Source of the DNA: CAZFER01 sp964517495
Lineage (GTDB): Bacteria > Hinthialibacterota > Hinthialibacteria > Hinthialibacterales > Hinthialibacteraceae
Length of the DNA stretch: 64,000 nt
Direction: 5' to 3'
Assembly (NCBI GenBank): GCA_964517495.1
Contig: CAZFER010000020.1
Coordinates: forward strand, 18,677-82,676
The notes beneath the pieces were generated by a model that was not told the origin of the DNA, did not search any database, and saw nothing but the letters and a program-made list of their open reading frames with translations. How positions within the stretch are numbered: position 1 is the first letter of the stretch; every line of letters starts with the position of its first letter. Below are positions 44,599 to 53,279 of this stretch, piece after piece. A program made the translations under genes and the position numbers.

Positions 44599-46566
44599 AT
44601 GGTTCAGGGATTCTCGCTTGATGTTGCCGATGAAAAAAAACAATGGTCTGTTTTGAGTAGGGAACCAGCTAAAGATGAAAATGAGATTTCTGAATGTTTA
44701 AATCAAGCGATCCATGCAATGATCGAACTGCAGCATGAGGAAGGGTATTGGTGTGGAGAATTAGAAGGAGATTCTATTCTTCAAAGCGAGTATATTTTGT
44801 TGAAGTTTATCATTGGTGAGGATGATGATCCCCGGCTTCCCAAAATTGCCCGTTATTTACGTAGCCAACAATCTCCCGAGTCAGGGGGGTGGCTTCTATT
44901 CCCCGGCTCACATGCTGATTTAAGCGCCTCTGTTAAAGCCTATTTAGCGTTAAAATTAATGGGAGATTCAGTCGATGAACCGCATATGAAAAAAGCGCGC
45001 CAGACCATTCTCGACCTGGGTGGTGCCGAACATTGCAATACATACAGTAAATTTTATCTGGCCGCGCTTGGACAAATCCCCTGGGATTCGGTTCCTTCTG
45101 TACCTCCTGAATTTATTCTTGCCCCGAAATGGCTCTTTTTCCACATCGATAAAGTCTCTTCCTGGACCCGAACGATGATCATGCCATTTGCCATTATCAG
45201 CCATTATCAGCCCGTTCGTCCTATTAGTGATCAATATGGGATAAAAGAACTGTTCTGTGAACCTGAACGCATTTATAAACCCTTTGTCAACGATTTTGAC
45301 CGTAAACTTTTTACGTGGAAGAACTTCTTCCTGGTTGTTGACCGACTGTTAAAGTTATGGCAAAAATCCCGGCTACTCCCTTTTCGCCGGTATGCGCTGC
45401 GGCGTATTGAACGATGGATACTTCAACATACACAATCTCATAAAGCGGATGGGATGGGAGCGATATTCCCTCCAATGGTATACAATCTGATCGCGTTTCG
45501 TTGTTTGGGGTATGATCCAAATGGAGATATTATACGTGAAGCTTCAGCGCAGTTGGATCGTTTCATGATAGAGGACCAGGATAGTATTCATCTTCAGCCC
45601 TGTTTTAGTCCTGTTTGGGATACCGGGATTGCTCTTTATGCACTTACGGAAGCGGGATTGGATGCATCTCAATATCCTATCAAACAAGCGTGCTGTTGGT
45701 TGCTTGAGAAAGAATGCCGTGAGTCAGGTGATTGGGTAGCCAATGTCAAGCAAAAAGTAGAACCTTCAGGTTGGTTTTTTGAATATAATAATGCCTTTTT
45801 CCCCGATGTTGATGACACCGCCATGGTTACCATGGCACTAAGAAATGCTGATGAACCTCATTCAGAAGAGGCTATACAGCGAGGTATAAACTGGATTCTT
45901 GCCATGCAAAACGATGATGGGGGGTGGGCGGCGTTTGACCGCACCAAAAATCGCCCAATTTTAGAGGCTATTCCATTTGCCGATCACAATGCTATTCAAG
46001 ACCCCTCCTGCCCTGATATTACTGGCCGTGTATTGGAATGTTTGGGGCGGAATGGGATTACAAAGGAGCATCCAAGCGTTAAACGAGCTATTCAATATCT
46101 TCAACAACAACAAAACTATCATGGTTGTTGGTTTGGCCGCTGGGGAGTGAATTACGTTTATGGAACATGGGAAGTCCTGTGTGGATTGAAAGCGGTTGGC
46201 GTAAATATGAAGGAACCCTGGATTCAAAAAGCTGGCCATTGGCTGAAATCAGTCCAACATGACAATGGTGCGTTTGGTGAAAGTGCCAATAGTTATGAGG
46301 ATCTCACTCAAATGGGTATAGGCCCTGCCACTCCCAGCCAAACCGCATGGGGAGCGATGGGATTGATGGCGGTATTTGGATGTAATGATCCATCCGTGGC
46401 AAATGCAGTTGAATGGCTGGTTGATACCCAGGATGAAAATGGGTGTTGGCATGATGATTACTTTACGGGAACAGGTTTTCCCCGTGTGTTTTATTTACGT
46501 TATCATCTTTACGCCCAGTATTTTCCTATAATGGCCATTGGACGATTTCTCCATGAGCGATTATAA
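44599..46566 (+). CDS. shc: Squalene-hopene cyclase
   Basis: A 655-residue terpene cyclase. The acid motif DXDD is DVDDTAM (residues 403-406), which protonates the terminal double bond. QW repeats run along the chain (for example QHEEGYWCGELE, QSPESGGWLLF, NDDGGWAAFD, DNGAFGES, DENGCW). The cyclase closes squalene to hopene at the inner leaflet, the first committed step of hopanoid synthesis. The frame opens at TTG 44578, but ATG 44599 is preferred. No other hopanoid genes (hpnA-N) are adjacent; the Hox operon is convergent downstream. Residues after the DXDD are complete, so it appears active. Confidence 0.95.
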   Translation: MVQGFSLDVADEKKQWSVLSREPAKDENEISECLNQAIHAMIELQHEEGYWCGELEGDSILQSEYILLKFIIGEDDDPRLPKIARYLRSQQSPESGGWLLFPGSHADLSASVKAYLALKLMGDSVDEPHMKKARQTILDLGGAEHCNTYSKFYLAALGQIPWDSVPSVPPEFILAPKWLFFHIDKVSSWTRTMIMPFAIISHYQPVRPISDQYGIKELFCEPERIYKPFVNDFDRKLFTWKNFFLVVDRLLKLWQKSRLLPFRRYALRRIERWILQHTQSHKADGMGAIFPPMVYNLIAFRCLGYDPNGDIIREASAQLDRFMIEDQDSIHLQPCFSPVWDTGIALYALTEAGLDASQYPIKQACCWLLEKECRESGDWVANVKQKVEPSGWFFEYNNAFFPDVDDTAMVTMALRNADEPHSEEAIQRGINWILAMQNDDGGWAAFDRTKNRPILEAIPFADHNAIQDPSCPDITGRVLECLGRNGITKEHPSVKRAIQYLQQQQNYHGCWFGRWGVNYVYGTWEVLCGLKAVGVNMKEPWIQKAGHWLKSVQHDNGAFGESANSYEDLTQMGIGPATPSQTAWGAMGLMAVFGCNDPSVANAVEWLVDTQDENGCWHDDYFTGTGFPRVFYLRYHLYAQYFPIMAIGRFLHERL

Positions 46567-46591
46567 ATTTTGTATTGAGCTCTTATCCATT

Positions 46592-47038
46592 TTAATGCTC
46601 AATCAAGTTAAGGATTTTTGCCAGGTATTCAGGGACCTGGTCTTTTAAGGTTTTGGAAAGTCCTTCCTGGTAATCAAAATTTTCACCACCAATGGAAACG
46701 ATCCACGCTGATGGTGTTTTCCCGCAAAGGGTTTGACTCATCATCAAAAGGCTTTGCGGAGCGACTGAATGTGATATGGATTGGCTCTTGGATTGTTCTG
46801 CCACAATTTTTGCAACCGAAATCTCTCCTGGCTTATTCCTGGCATTGGCATCAATGAATATAACTCGTTCGGCCTTTTGAATATCCTCAACCAATTCGGG
46901 GATTAATTGGTGTTGGGTGATAATCTCCACATTAGAGGTATGCAGGAAGTTATTTTTTAAGTCTTCTGCGAGATACACTCCAATCCCGTCATCACCACGC
47001 AAGGGATTGCCATATCCGACAATCAGAGTTCTTCTCAT
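46592..47038 (-). CDS. hoxW: Hydrogenase maturation protease (HoxW/HyaD family)
   Basis: A 148-residue endopeptidase that trims the C-terminus of the hydrogenase large subunit once nickel is in place. The nickel-sensing acidic residues are in GYGNPLRGDDGIG and FIDANARNKP, and a conserved histidine is in ISHSVAPQSLL. Its ATG overlaps the stop of the HoxH gene by one base (TGATG), so translation is coupled and it clearly serves HoxH. It is the last gene of the operon. Confidence 0.95.
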   Translation of the reverse strand: MRRTLIVGYGNPLRGDDGIGVYLAEDLKNNFLHTSNVEIITQHQLIPELVEDIQKAERVIFIDANARNKPGEISVAKIVAEQSKSQSISHSVAPQSLLMMSQTLCGKTPSAWIVSIGGENFDYQEGLSKTLKDQVPEYLAKILNLIEH

Positions 47039-48465
47039 CAGCTGCGTTCGACCGTATCGAGTAATTCGCCATGTGGATCATACAAATCGATATGCAAAGG
47101 CATCTCACCTAATGCATGGGTGGAGCAACTCAGGCAGGGATCGAATGCGCGTATAACGGCTTCCACGCGGTTTAGCATACCTTCAGTCAGTTTGGATCCG
47201 TCAACGAAGTGTTTAGCTACTTGTAGCACACCGCGATTCATGGCGAGGTTGTTATGGCCGGTGGCGATAATTAAATTAGCCCATTCCATGAGGCCTTCTT
47301 CATTTACTTTGTAATGATGGATTAATGTGCCTCGTGGTGCTTCGGATACGCCAATCCCTTCAAGATTATTTGTTTGGGCATGTGCACGAACATGTTTGCT
47401 TAGAATATCAGGTTCATTGAGTAACTGCTCAATCTTTTCGATACCATGCAGTATTTCGATCAACCGGGCATAATGATATTGAAATGAACTTAGTACCGCT
47501 CCCCGTTCAAGGGCGCGAAATTCCGCCCATTCTTGCTGGGCGCGATTGGTACTGATCCCATCGATAACATTCATACGGGCCAGTGGACCCACCCGGTACA
47601 TGCCTTCAGGATACCCCTTGGGTTTGTAATAGGGGGATTTGAGATAGGAATCGGGTTCCACTTTTTCTCCGATGTAATTCATATATTCATCAGCGAAGAT
47701 CCATTTTTCGATAATATGCCCTGCTGAATCAACAAACCGTATACGGCCGTCATAATGCTCCAGTTGATTTTGCTTATCAACGAGGCCCATAAACAAACTG
47801 GGGAAATTGGCAAACAGCCGTATTTCCTCACGATAATTATCTAGCGACCGCTTAAACCAATCCAATGTACGATCAATAATTTGATAGGCTTCGGGAATGC
47901 TTTCCAGGATCTTATCTCGTAATGATTCTGAGAGAGGTCCATTTACTCCACCAGCAACAATCCAGGCGGGATGAATTTTCTTTCCACCCAACCAGGCGAT
48001 GATGCGCTGACCGAATTGCCGCAGCCGAATACCATCCCTTGCCAATTCAGGATTTTTCCGTAATACCCCTAAAATATTTCTTTCTGCTGGATCCGCATCC
48101 ATACCTAATAAAAGATCAGGTGATGACAGGTGAAAAAAGTTCAACGCATGAGATTGAACAATTTGTGCCTGGTTCATGATACGGCGCAGTTTATTGGCAG
48201 TAGCAGGGATTCGTACCGCCATGATGGCATCACAGGCTTTAGCGGAGGCGACCAAATGACTCACCGGGCATATTCCGCATATACGGGCCATCACGGAGGG
48301 CATCTCCGTAAAGGGACGTCCCTCACAGAGTTTTTCAAAGCCACGAAATTGAGTAACATGAAATCGTGCGTCTTCCACCCGGCCATTGCTGCCTAAATGC
48401 AGGCTGATTTTGGCATGTCCTTCGATACGGGTGACTGGATTTATCTCAATGGTTCTTGCCGGCAT
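47038..48465 (-). CDS. hoxH: NAD-linked [NiFe] hydrogenase large subunit HoxH
   Basis: A 475-residue catalytic subunit. The four nickel-iron cysteines are C63/C66 (RICGICPVSH) and C444/C447 (DPCLSCSTH). After H450 comes a 25-residue tail (ALGEMPLHIDLYD...) that the maturation protease removes. The N-terminus INPVTRIEGHAKI is the usual first signature. The short form and DPCxSCxTH sequence are typical of group 3d bidirectional hydrogenases. AGGAG lies nine bases before the ATG. Together with HoxY it forms the hydrogenase dimer, coupled to the HoxEFU diaphorase. The hyp maturation genes are not in the window. Confidence 0.97.
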   Translation of the reverse strand: MPARTIEINPVTRIEGHAKISLHLGSNGRVEDARFHVTQFRGFEKLCEGRPFTEMPSVMARICGICPVSHLVASAKACDAIMAVRIPATANKLRRIMNQAQIVQSHALNFFHLSSPDLLLGMDADPAERNILGVLRKNPELARDGIRLRQFGQRIIAWLGGKKIHPAWIVAGGVNGPLSESLRDKILESIPEAYQIIDRTLDWFKRSLDNYREEIRLFANFPSLFMGLVDKQNQLEHYDGRIRFVDSAGHIIEKWIFADEYMNYIGEKVEPDSYLKSPYYKPKGYPEGMYRVGPLARMNVIDGISTNRAQQEWAEFRALERGAVLSSFQYHYARLIEILHGIEKIEQLLNEPDILSKHVRAHAQTNNLEGIGVSEAPRGTLIHHYKVNEEGLMEWANLIIATGHNNLAMNRGVLQVAKHFVDGSKLTEGMLNRVEAVIRAFDPCLSCSTHALGEMPLHIDLYDPHGELLDTVERS

Positions 48466-48478
48466 GGTTTATTTACTC

Positions 48479-49012
48479 CTAAGCTCCAAAGCGAGTCAGT
48501 GTTGATAGATCGGGTACTCGACCGTTCAAAATTTCCGTAATAGCAAAGTGAATCACATCGGCATCTGGTGGACATCCCGGAACACAAACATCCACTTTGA
48601 CGAATTCATGCACTGGCCGTGCCTGTTTTAACAGTTTAGGTACGGCTGAAGAAGGCAATACGCCTGGATTTTCGCTATTTTCCCCATACGCTCTATCTAT
48701 AACGGAATCAACGGGAAAAGGATTTCGCATGGAAGGTACATTGGCTGTCAGGGCACAATCCCCGAGTGAAAGCAATGTTTTAGTTCGTTGACGAATCAAG
48801 TGGATTTTTTCCAAATCCTCTTCCGAACTTATCGCACCTTCAACCAGGGTTAAATCTACATTTTCTGGAAATTCTTTTAAATCCACAAAAGGGCCATAAA
48901 CCAGGTCAATTTTATCGGCGAGGTCAATCAGCCGCTGATCCATATCCAAGAGGGACATGTGGCAGCCGGAGCAACCATCCAGCCAGGTTGTGGCAACACG
49001 TATTTTATTCAT
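48479..49012 (-). CDS. hoxY: NAD-linked hydrogenase small subunit HoxY
   Basis: A 177-residue subunit that carries only the proximal [4Fe-4S] cluster; its four cysteines are C14, C17, C86 and C147 (WLDGCSGCHMS, LGDCALTANVP, VPGCPPD). This small, single-cluster form is diagnostic of HoxY compared with membrane-bound hydrogenases. It receives electrons from HoxH and passes them to HoxU. Ribosome site GAGG upstream; it follows hoxU by 13 bases and precedes hoxH by 13. Confidence 0.96.
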   Translation of the reverse strand: MNKIRVATTWLDGCSGCHMSLLDMDQRLIDLADKIDLVYGPFVDLKEFPENVDLTLVEGAISSEEDLEKIHLIRQRTKTLLSLGDCALTANVPSMRNPFPVDSVIDRAYGENSENPGVLPSSAVPKLLKQARPVHEFVKVDVCVPGCPPDADVIHFAITEILNGRVPDLSTLTRFGA

Positions 49013-49025
49013 GACTTATTTTCCT

Positions 49026-49766
49026 CTAGCTTATATTCTTTTTTCCTTCACGCATTAATGTCAAATAGGGTAAAAATTGTTGTTGTTTGGACATTTCCGC
49101 GGCGGACTTTCCTTTTTCAACCAAAGCGCCAGTCGGGCAAAGCTGGACACATTTTCCACAACTGGTGCATGTTTCCGAATCACCCCAAGGTTGGTGCATG
49201 TCTGAAATCACTTGGCTTTTAATACCGCGGCCCATGATATCCCAAGTATGTGCTCCTTCTATTTCGTCACACACGCGAACACATCGAGTGCATAAAATGC
49301 AGCGGTTGTGATCGATGACAAAACGCTCATGAGTGGCGTCCACTGGTTGATTGGGATACAAGTATGGAACGGTGATATGAGTGATTCCCAACTGTTGTGC
49401 CAGATCTTGCAACTCACAATGGCCGTTGGAAACGCAAACCGAACAGACATGATTACGTTCTGAAAACAGCATTTCCAATATCATCCTGCGATATTTCAAC
49501 AGGCGTTCGGTATTGCTGATGACTTCCATGCCTTCCCATACTCGTGTCACACAAGCGGGCATCAATTTGTTTTGCCCTTTAATTTCCACCATACAAAGGC
49601 GGCAGCCACCAAGCGGGCTTAAGCCTTCCATATAACATAAGGTGGGTATTTGGATGCCGTTATCACGCGCTACTTGCAAGACTGTTTCATTTTGGCGGGC
49701 GCTGACATCCTTCCCGTCGATTTTTAAAGTTTTGATCCTAATGGATGGATTTCTAATATCGTCCAT
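49026..49766 (-). CDS. hoxU: Bidirectional hydrogenase diaphorase subunit HoxU
   Basis: A 246-residue iron-sulfur protein related to the N-terminal part of complex I NuoG. It has a plant-type [2Fe-2S] set (C44, C55, C58, C72), a His-Cys cluster site (RNHVCSVCVSNGHCELQ) and two ferredoxin-type sets (CILCTRCVRVC and CTSCGKCVQLC). It bridges electron flow from HoxY to the flavin of HoxF. GGGAGA ribosome site. Its start follows the hoxF stop by 14 bases, as in a standard hox operon. Confidence 0.96.
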   Translation of the reverse strand: MDDIRNPSIRIKTLKIDGKDVSARQNETVLQVARDNGIQIPTLCYMEGLSPLGGCRLCMVEIKGQNKLMPACVTRVWEGMEVISNTERLLKYRRMILEMLFSERNHVCSVCVSNGHCELQDLAQQLGITHITVPYLYPNQPVDATHERFVIDHNRCILCTRCVRVCDEIEGAHTWDIMGRGIKSQVISDMHQPWGDSETCTSCGKCVQLCPTGALVEKGKSAAEMSKQQQFLPYLTLMREGKKNIS

Positions 49767-49780
49767 CGTTTTCTCCCTGA

Positions 49781-51394
49781 TTATTTCTTTTTATTATTGT
49801 TCAATAATCCTTCATATTCGTTGCGAAAAAATTTAAGTGTACTTAAAACCGGATTAGGGGCGGTTTGCCCCAGACCACATAAACTGGTGTTTTGAACAAC
49901 ATCACAAAGGTCTTCCAATAACTGAAGATCATGTTCAGTGGCCTCATTCTGGCTAATCCGTTCCAGCAAGGAATGCATATGAACGGTTCCCACCCGGCAG
50001 GGAACACACTTTCCGCATGATTCGCTGACACAAAAATCCATAAAGAATTTCGCTACATCGACCATGCTGGATCGTTCGTCCATCACGATCATGCCCCCTG
50101 ATCCCATAATGGAACCCAGGGAAGTCAGTGATTCATAATCCACGGGGGTATCCAGGTAATCCGCAGGGATGCAACCACCTGATGGTCCACCAGTTTGAAC
50201 CGCCTTGAAGGTATGCCCTTCAGGTACCCCACCGCCGATATCGAAAATAATTTTTCTTAATGGAATCCCCATCGGAACTTCAATCAAACCTGTATTTTTT
50301 ATACTGCCTGCCAATGCAAATAACTTTGTTCCTTTACTATCTTCCGTACCAATTCCACGATACCATTCGGCGCCATTTCTAATGATGGCGGGCACATTAG
50401 CAAATGTTTCGACATTATTGATTAAGGTGGGATAGCTTATAATTCCCAATTCCGCTGGGTAGGGAGGCCGTGGACGGGGAGTTCCCCGTTTCCCTTCGAT
50501 AGAGGCAATCAAGGCCGTTTCTTCTCCACAGACAAAGGCACCTGCTCCAAGACGTACCTCGATCTTAAAACTGAATGGTGTTCCACAGATGTTTTGCCCT
50601 AACAGACCATAACGTTCTGCTTGTTGAATGGCTTTTCTCAATCTCGAAATGGCCAATGGGTATTCTGCGCGTACATAGATATAACCATGTTTTGCTCCCA
50701 CCGCATAAGCCGCAATCGCCATCCCTTCCAATAATTGGTGGGGATCGCTTTCCAGCACACTGCGATCCATGAATGCGCCTGGATCACCTTCGTCGGCGTT
50801 GCATACCACGTATTTCACTTCGCTGGGGGCTTTGGAAACCGTACTCCATTTAAGCCCGGTGGGGTAACCGGCACCGCCCCGGCCACGCAAACCGCTGTGG
50901 ATGATTTCTTCCACGACTTCGCCTGGACTTGATTCCATTAATAAGGTGAGGAGGGCTTCGTAACCGTCTTCTGCGATGTAATCATCGATTTGTTCGGGAT
51001 CGACAATTCCGGCATTTTTCATCACGATCTTTTGTTGGTGTTTATAAAATGCCTGATCAGAAGGGCAATACAAATCAGATAAAGTTTTTTTACCTAACGA
51101 ATCGATAATCCCTTCAGCATGGCTGGGTTTCACATTTTGATAGAGAGTCCATTCTGGCTGAACCGCCAACATAGGCCCTTGTGAGCAAAGCCCCAGGCAT
51201 CCTGTTCCTTTTACTTTGCATTTTTGGCCGTTTTCACGCTTTTTCACTTCATCTTCAAGGGCTTTCTTAACCTCTTCGCTGCCTGAGGAAACGCAGCCAG
51301 CGGCCATGCAAACACAGATATGATGATCGTGCTCTTTTTGTTTATCTTTGACATCGTCCCGTAATTGGATTAACTCTTCAGGCGACATTTTCAA
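49781..51394 (-). CDS. hoxF: Bidirectional hydrogenase NADH-binding subunit HoxF
   Basis: A 537-residue NuoF-type protein. An N-terminal thioredoxin-like [2Fe-2S] domain (ICVCMAAGCVSSG, GCLGLCSQGP, ~25-100) is fused to the FMN/NAD domain with GLRGRGGAGYPTGLKW, the NADH loop around NADEGDPGAFMDR and the [4Fe-4S] motif ESCGKCVPCRVG. It exchanges electrons with NAD(H). It starts inside the end of hoxE (17-base overlap) with GGAGG seven bases before its ATG. The added thioredoxin-like domain is usual for HoxF. Confidence 0.97.
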   Translation of the reverse strand: MKMSPEELIQLRDDVKDKQKEHDHHICVCMAAGCVSSGSEEVKKALEDEVKKRENGQKCKVKGTGCLGLCSQGPMLAVQPEWTLYQNVKPSHAEGIIDSLGKKTLSDLYCPSDQAFYKHQQKIVMKNAGIVDPEQIDDYIAEDGYEALLTLLMESSPGEVVEEIIHSGLRGRGGAGYPTGLKWSTVSKAPSEVKYVVCNADEGDPGAFMDRSVLESDPHQLLEGMAIAAYAVGAKHGYIYVRAEYPLAISRLRKAIQQAERYGLLGQNICGTPFSFKIEVRLGAGAFVCGEETALIASIEGKRGTPRPRPPYPAELGIISYPTLINNVETFANVPAIIRNGAEWYRGIGTEDSKGTKLFALAGSIKNTGLIEVPMGIPLRKIIFDIGGGVPEGHTFKAVQTGGPSGGCIPADYLDTPVDYESLTSLGSIMGSGGMIVMDERSSMVDVAKFFMDFCVSESCGKCVPCRVGTVHMHSLLERISQNEATEHDLQLLEDLCDVVQNTSLCGLGQTAPNPVLSTLKFFRNEYEGLLNNNKKK

Positions 51395-51884
51395 TCATCC
51401 TCCCTATGCGTTCAACCACTTCTTCAGGAGATATCTTTCCCGCTACTTGACCGTCGAATACAACCACGGGTGCTAAACCGCAAGCCCCCACACACCGGGC
51501 GGTTAGTACGGATAATTGGCCATCTTCCGTGGTTTCGTCGGGTTTCACCCCGTATTCCTCTTCTACGGCTGCTAAAATTTCATCCGCTCCTTTGATGTAA
51601 CATGCTGTACCTGTGCAAACCACACACGAGTGCAAACCTTGAGGTTTTAACTTGAAATAATGGTAAAACGTTGAAACTCCATAAACCTGGCTTAATGGTA
51701 ACCTTAAGGTGGTGGCTACAAATCGTATTGCTTCTTCATCCAAATAACCAAAGGTTTCTTGAACCGTGTGAAGGGTTTCGATAAGGGCATGGGGATGGTA
51801 GCCATGCCGCCGCATGGTGGTTCCCACGAGTTTCCAGCGTTTATCGTCGGAAGGGGGAGCAGGTTTTATGCGTTCAAGTTGCAT
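51378..51884 (-). CDS. hoxE: Bidirectional hydrogenase subunit HoxE
   Basis: A 168-residue NuoE-like thioredoxin-fold protein with one [2Fe-2S] cluster: CTGTACYIKG and RCVGACGLAP carry the four cysteines. It is the first gene of hoxEFUYH-W, with AAGGAG before its ATG. HoxE is an extra electron-carrier subunit that often links the complex to ferredoxin or the membrane. The presence of HoxE marks this as the pentameric group 3d form, as in cyanobacteria and many fermenters. Upstream (51885-52131) is an AT-rich promoter gap. Confidence 0.96.
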   Translation of the reverse strand: MQLERIKPAPPSDDKRWKLVGTTMRRHGYHPHALIETLHTVQETFGYLDEEAIRFVATTLRLPLSQVYGVSTFYHYFKLKPQGLHSCVVCTGTACYIKGADEILAAVEEEYGVKPDETTEDGQLSVLTARCVGACGLAPVVVFDGQVAGKISPEEVVERIGRMIENVA

Positions 51885-52131
51885 TGAGTTCTCCTTCGGT
51901 GCTATTTTCTATCAGTGGATTATTCCATAGAAATTAATAAGTTATATTTTTAACTATTAGTTTACCACTTCATTCACTTTTATGAATCGTTATAGTTGAA
52001 ATTCAACATAATTTAAACAATAAAAAATGAAATTTAACCTTCGTTTCCATCCAATAAATAAAGTGTACTCATTGTAGCAATGTTGGATATATGATAAAAA
52101 AGAGAAATTTCATATTTGAAGAGGTTGCATC

Positions 52132-52953
52132 ATGAGACGATTCATAATCCTGGTTATTTTCTTACCTTTGAATTTATGCCCGATTGTTAAAGCGGACCCT
52201 CCAGATCGGGAGAATTGGAAACCTATTCCCGAACTGACGGATGAATTCAATGGGGATAAATTGGATACGAAAAAATGGCACGATCATAATCCTCGCTGGA
52301 AAGGCCGAAAGCCGGGTTTTTTCGCAAAACATAATGTTTCAGTCAATGATGGGATGCTGCACCTGACCGCTCGTGCTGAATCGTTATCAGCTTTACCTGA
52401 TGGATATCATACCTTTACCACAGCAGCAGTCAAAAGCCGTGCTTTGATTAAATACGGATTCTTCGAAATTCGTTGCCGTCCGATGGATTCCCGAGCTTCC
52501 AGTGCCTTTTGGTTTTACCATAACACACCTGAAATTTGGACCGAGATTGATGTTTTTGAAATCGGTGGTGCAGCAGAAGGCCATGAAAACCAAGTCCATA
52601 TGAATGTCCATGTGTTTCACACACCCACTTACAAAGGAACGACAAAAGATCATCTTTCCGATGCGGATACATGGATTGCCCCATACCGGCTTGCCGGTGA
52701 ATTTCATGTTTATGCGTTGGAATGGGATGAGAATGAAATTAAATGGTATGTTGATGGTGATTTAAAACGAACCAAGAAAAACGAATATTGGCACCAACCG
52801 CTTCATATGAACTTCGACAGCGAAACCATGCCAAACTGGTTCGGTTTGCCCAAAAAGGAAAACTTGCCGGCCACATTTAGTATTGATTATGTGCGTTCCT
52901 GGAAAAAGACAAGCGGGATTGAATTGGATGATGAACCGGATGAAAAGAGTTAG
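52132..52953 (+). CDS. Secreted glycoside hydrolase family 16
   Basis: A 273-residue protein with a signal peptide (cut near VKA-DP). The catalytic β-bulge motif ExDxxE is E138-I-D140-V-F-E143 (EIDVFEIGG). W126/FYH aromatic residues and the LKWHDHNPRW region frame the substrate groove. GH16 enzymes cut β-1,3/1,4-glucans, agarose, porphyran or carrageenan. The bulged motif with valine suggests an agarase/porphyranase/laminarinase-like clade, and sulfatase genes nearby fit a sulfated galactan, but this is only inference. GAAGAGG lies near the ATG. Confidence 0.93.
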   Translation: MRRFIILVIFLPLNLCPIVKADPPDRENWKPIPELTDEFNGDKLDTKKWHDHNPRWKGRKPGFFAKHNVSVNDGMLHLTARAESLSALPDGYHTFTTAAVKSRALIKYGFFEIRCRPMDSRASSAFWFYHNTPEIWTEIDVFEIGGAAEGHENQVHMNVHVFHTPTYKGTTKDHLSDADTWIAPYRLAGEFHVYALEWDENEIKWYVDGDLKRTKKNEYWHQPLHMNFDSETMPNWFGLPKKENLPATFSIDYVRSWKKTSGIELDDEPDEKS

Positions 52954-53236
52954 GCATGATCGTGATCCCATTTTTAACTTGAAACAATGGCCGTCTGTTA
53001 TGCAATGGGATAAACATAGCCTGGCAACGTCATCGATCCAGGCTTCAATAAATGAGCAATACCAACTCACATTGACCGTTGATGAATTATTTTTACGTCA
53101 ATCCACCAAAGTGTTTAAAGGTATCGATGCTGACTTCCAGGGTATTCCAATACCTTCTGAAGGTGTAGTGCCAGGCCCATTTCAATCCCTTCGGAAAGGG
53201 AAGAATACTATTACCAGATTGTGGACATTTAAATAA
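52940..53236 (+). CDS. Small hypothetical protein overlapping the GH16 gene
   Basis: A 98-residue open frame starting at ATG 52940, within the last codons of the GH16 gene, and ending before the convergent lipoprotein gene. The translation has a balanced composition (RDPIFNLKQWPSVMQWDK, QLTLTVDELFLRQSTK, IPIPSEGVVPGPFQ) and no stop-rich character, but no family is recognised and there is no signal peptide. No ribosome site stands out. It could be a real small gene or a chance frame. Confidence 0.35.
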   Translation: MKRVRHDRDPIFNLKQWPSVMQWDKHSLATSSIQASINEQYQLTLTVDELFLRQSTKVFKGIDADFQGIPIPSEGVVPGPFQSLRKGKNTITRLWTFK

Positions 53237-53279
53237 AGTATTAGCTCTTTATTCCAGGTGATTTTATATCTACAAACAC

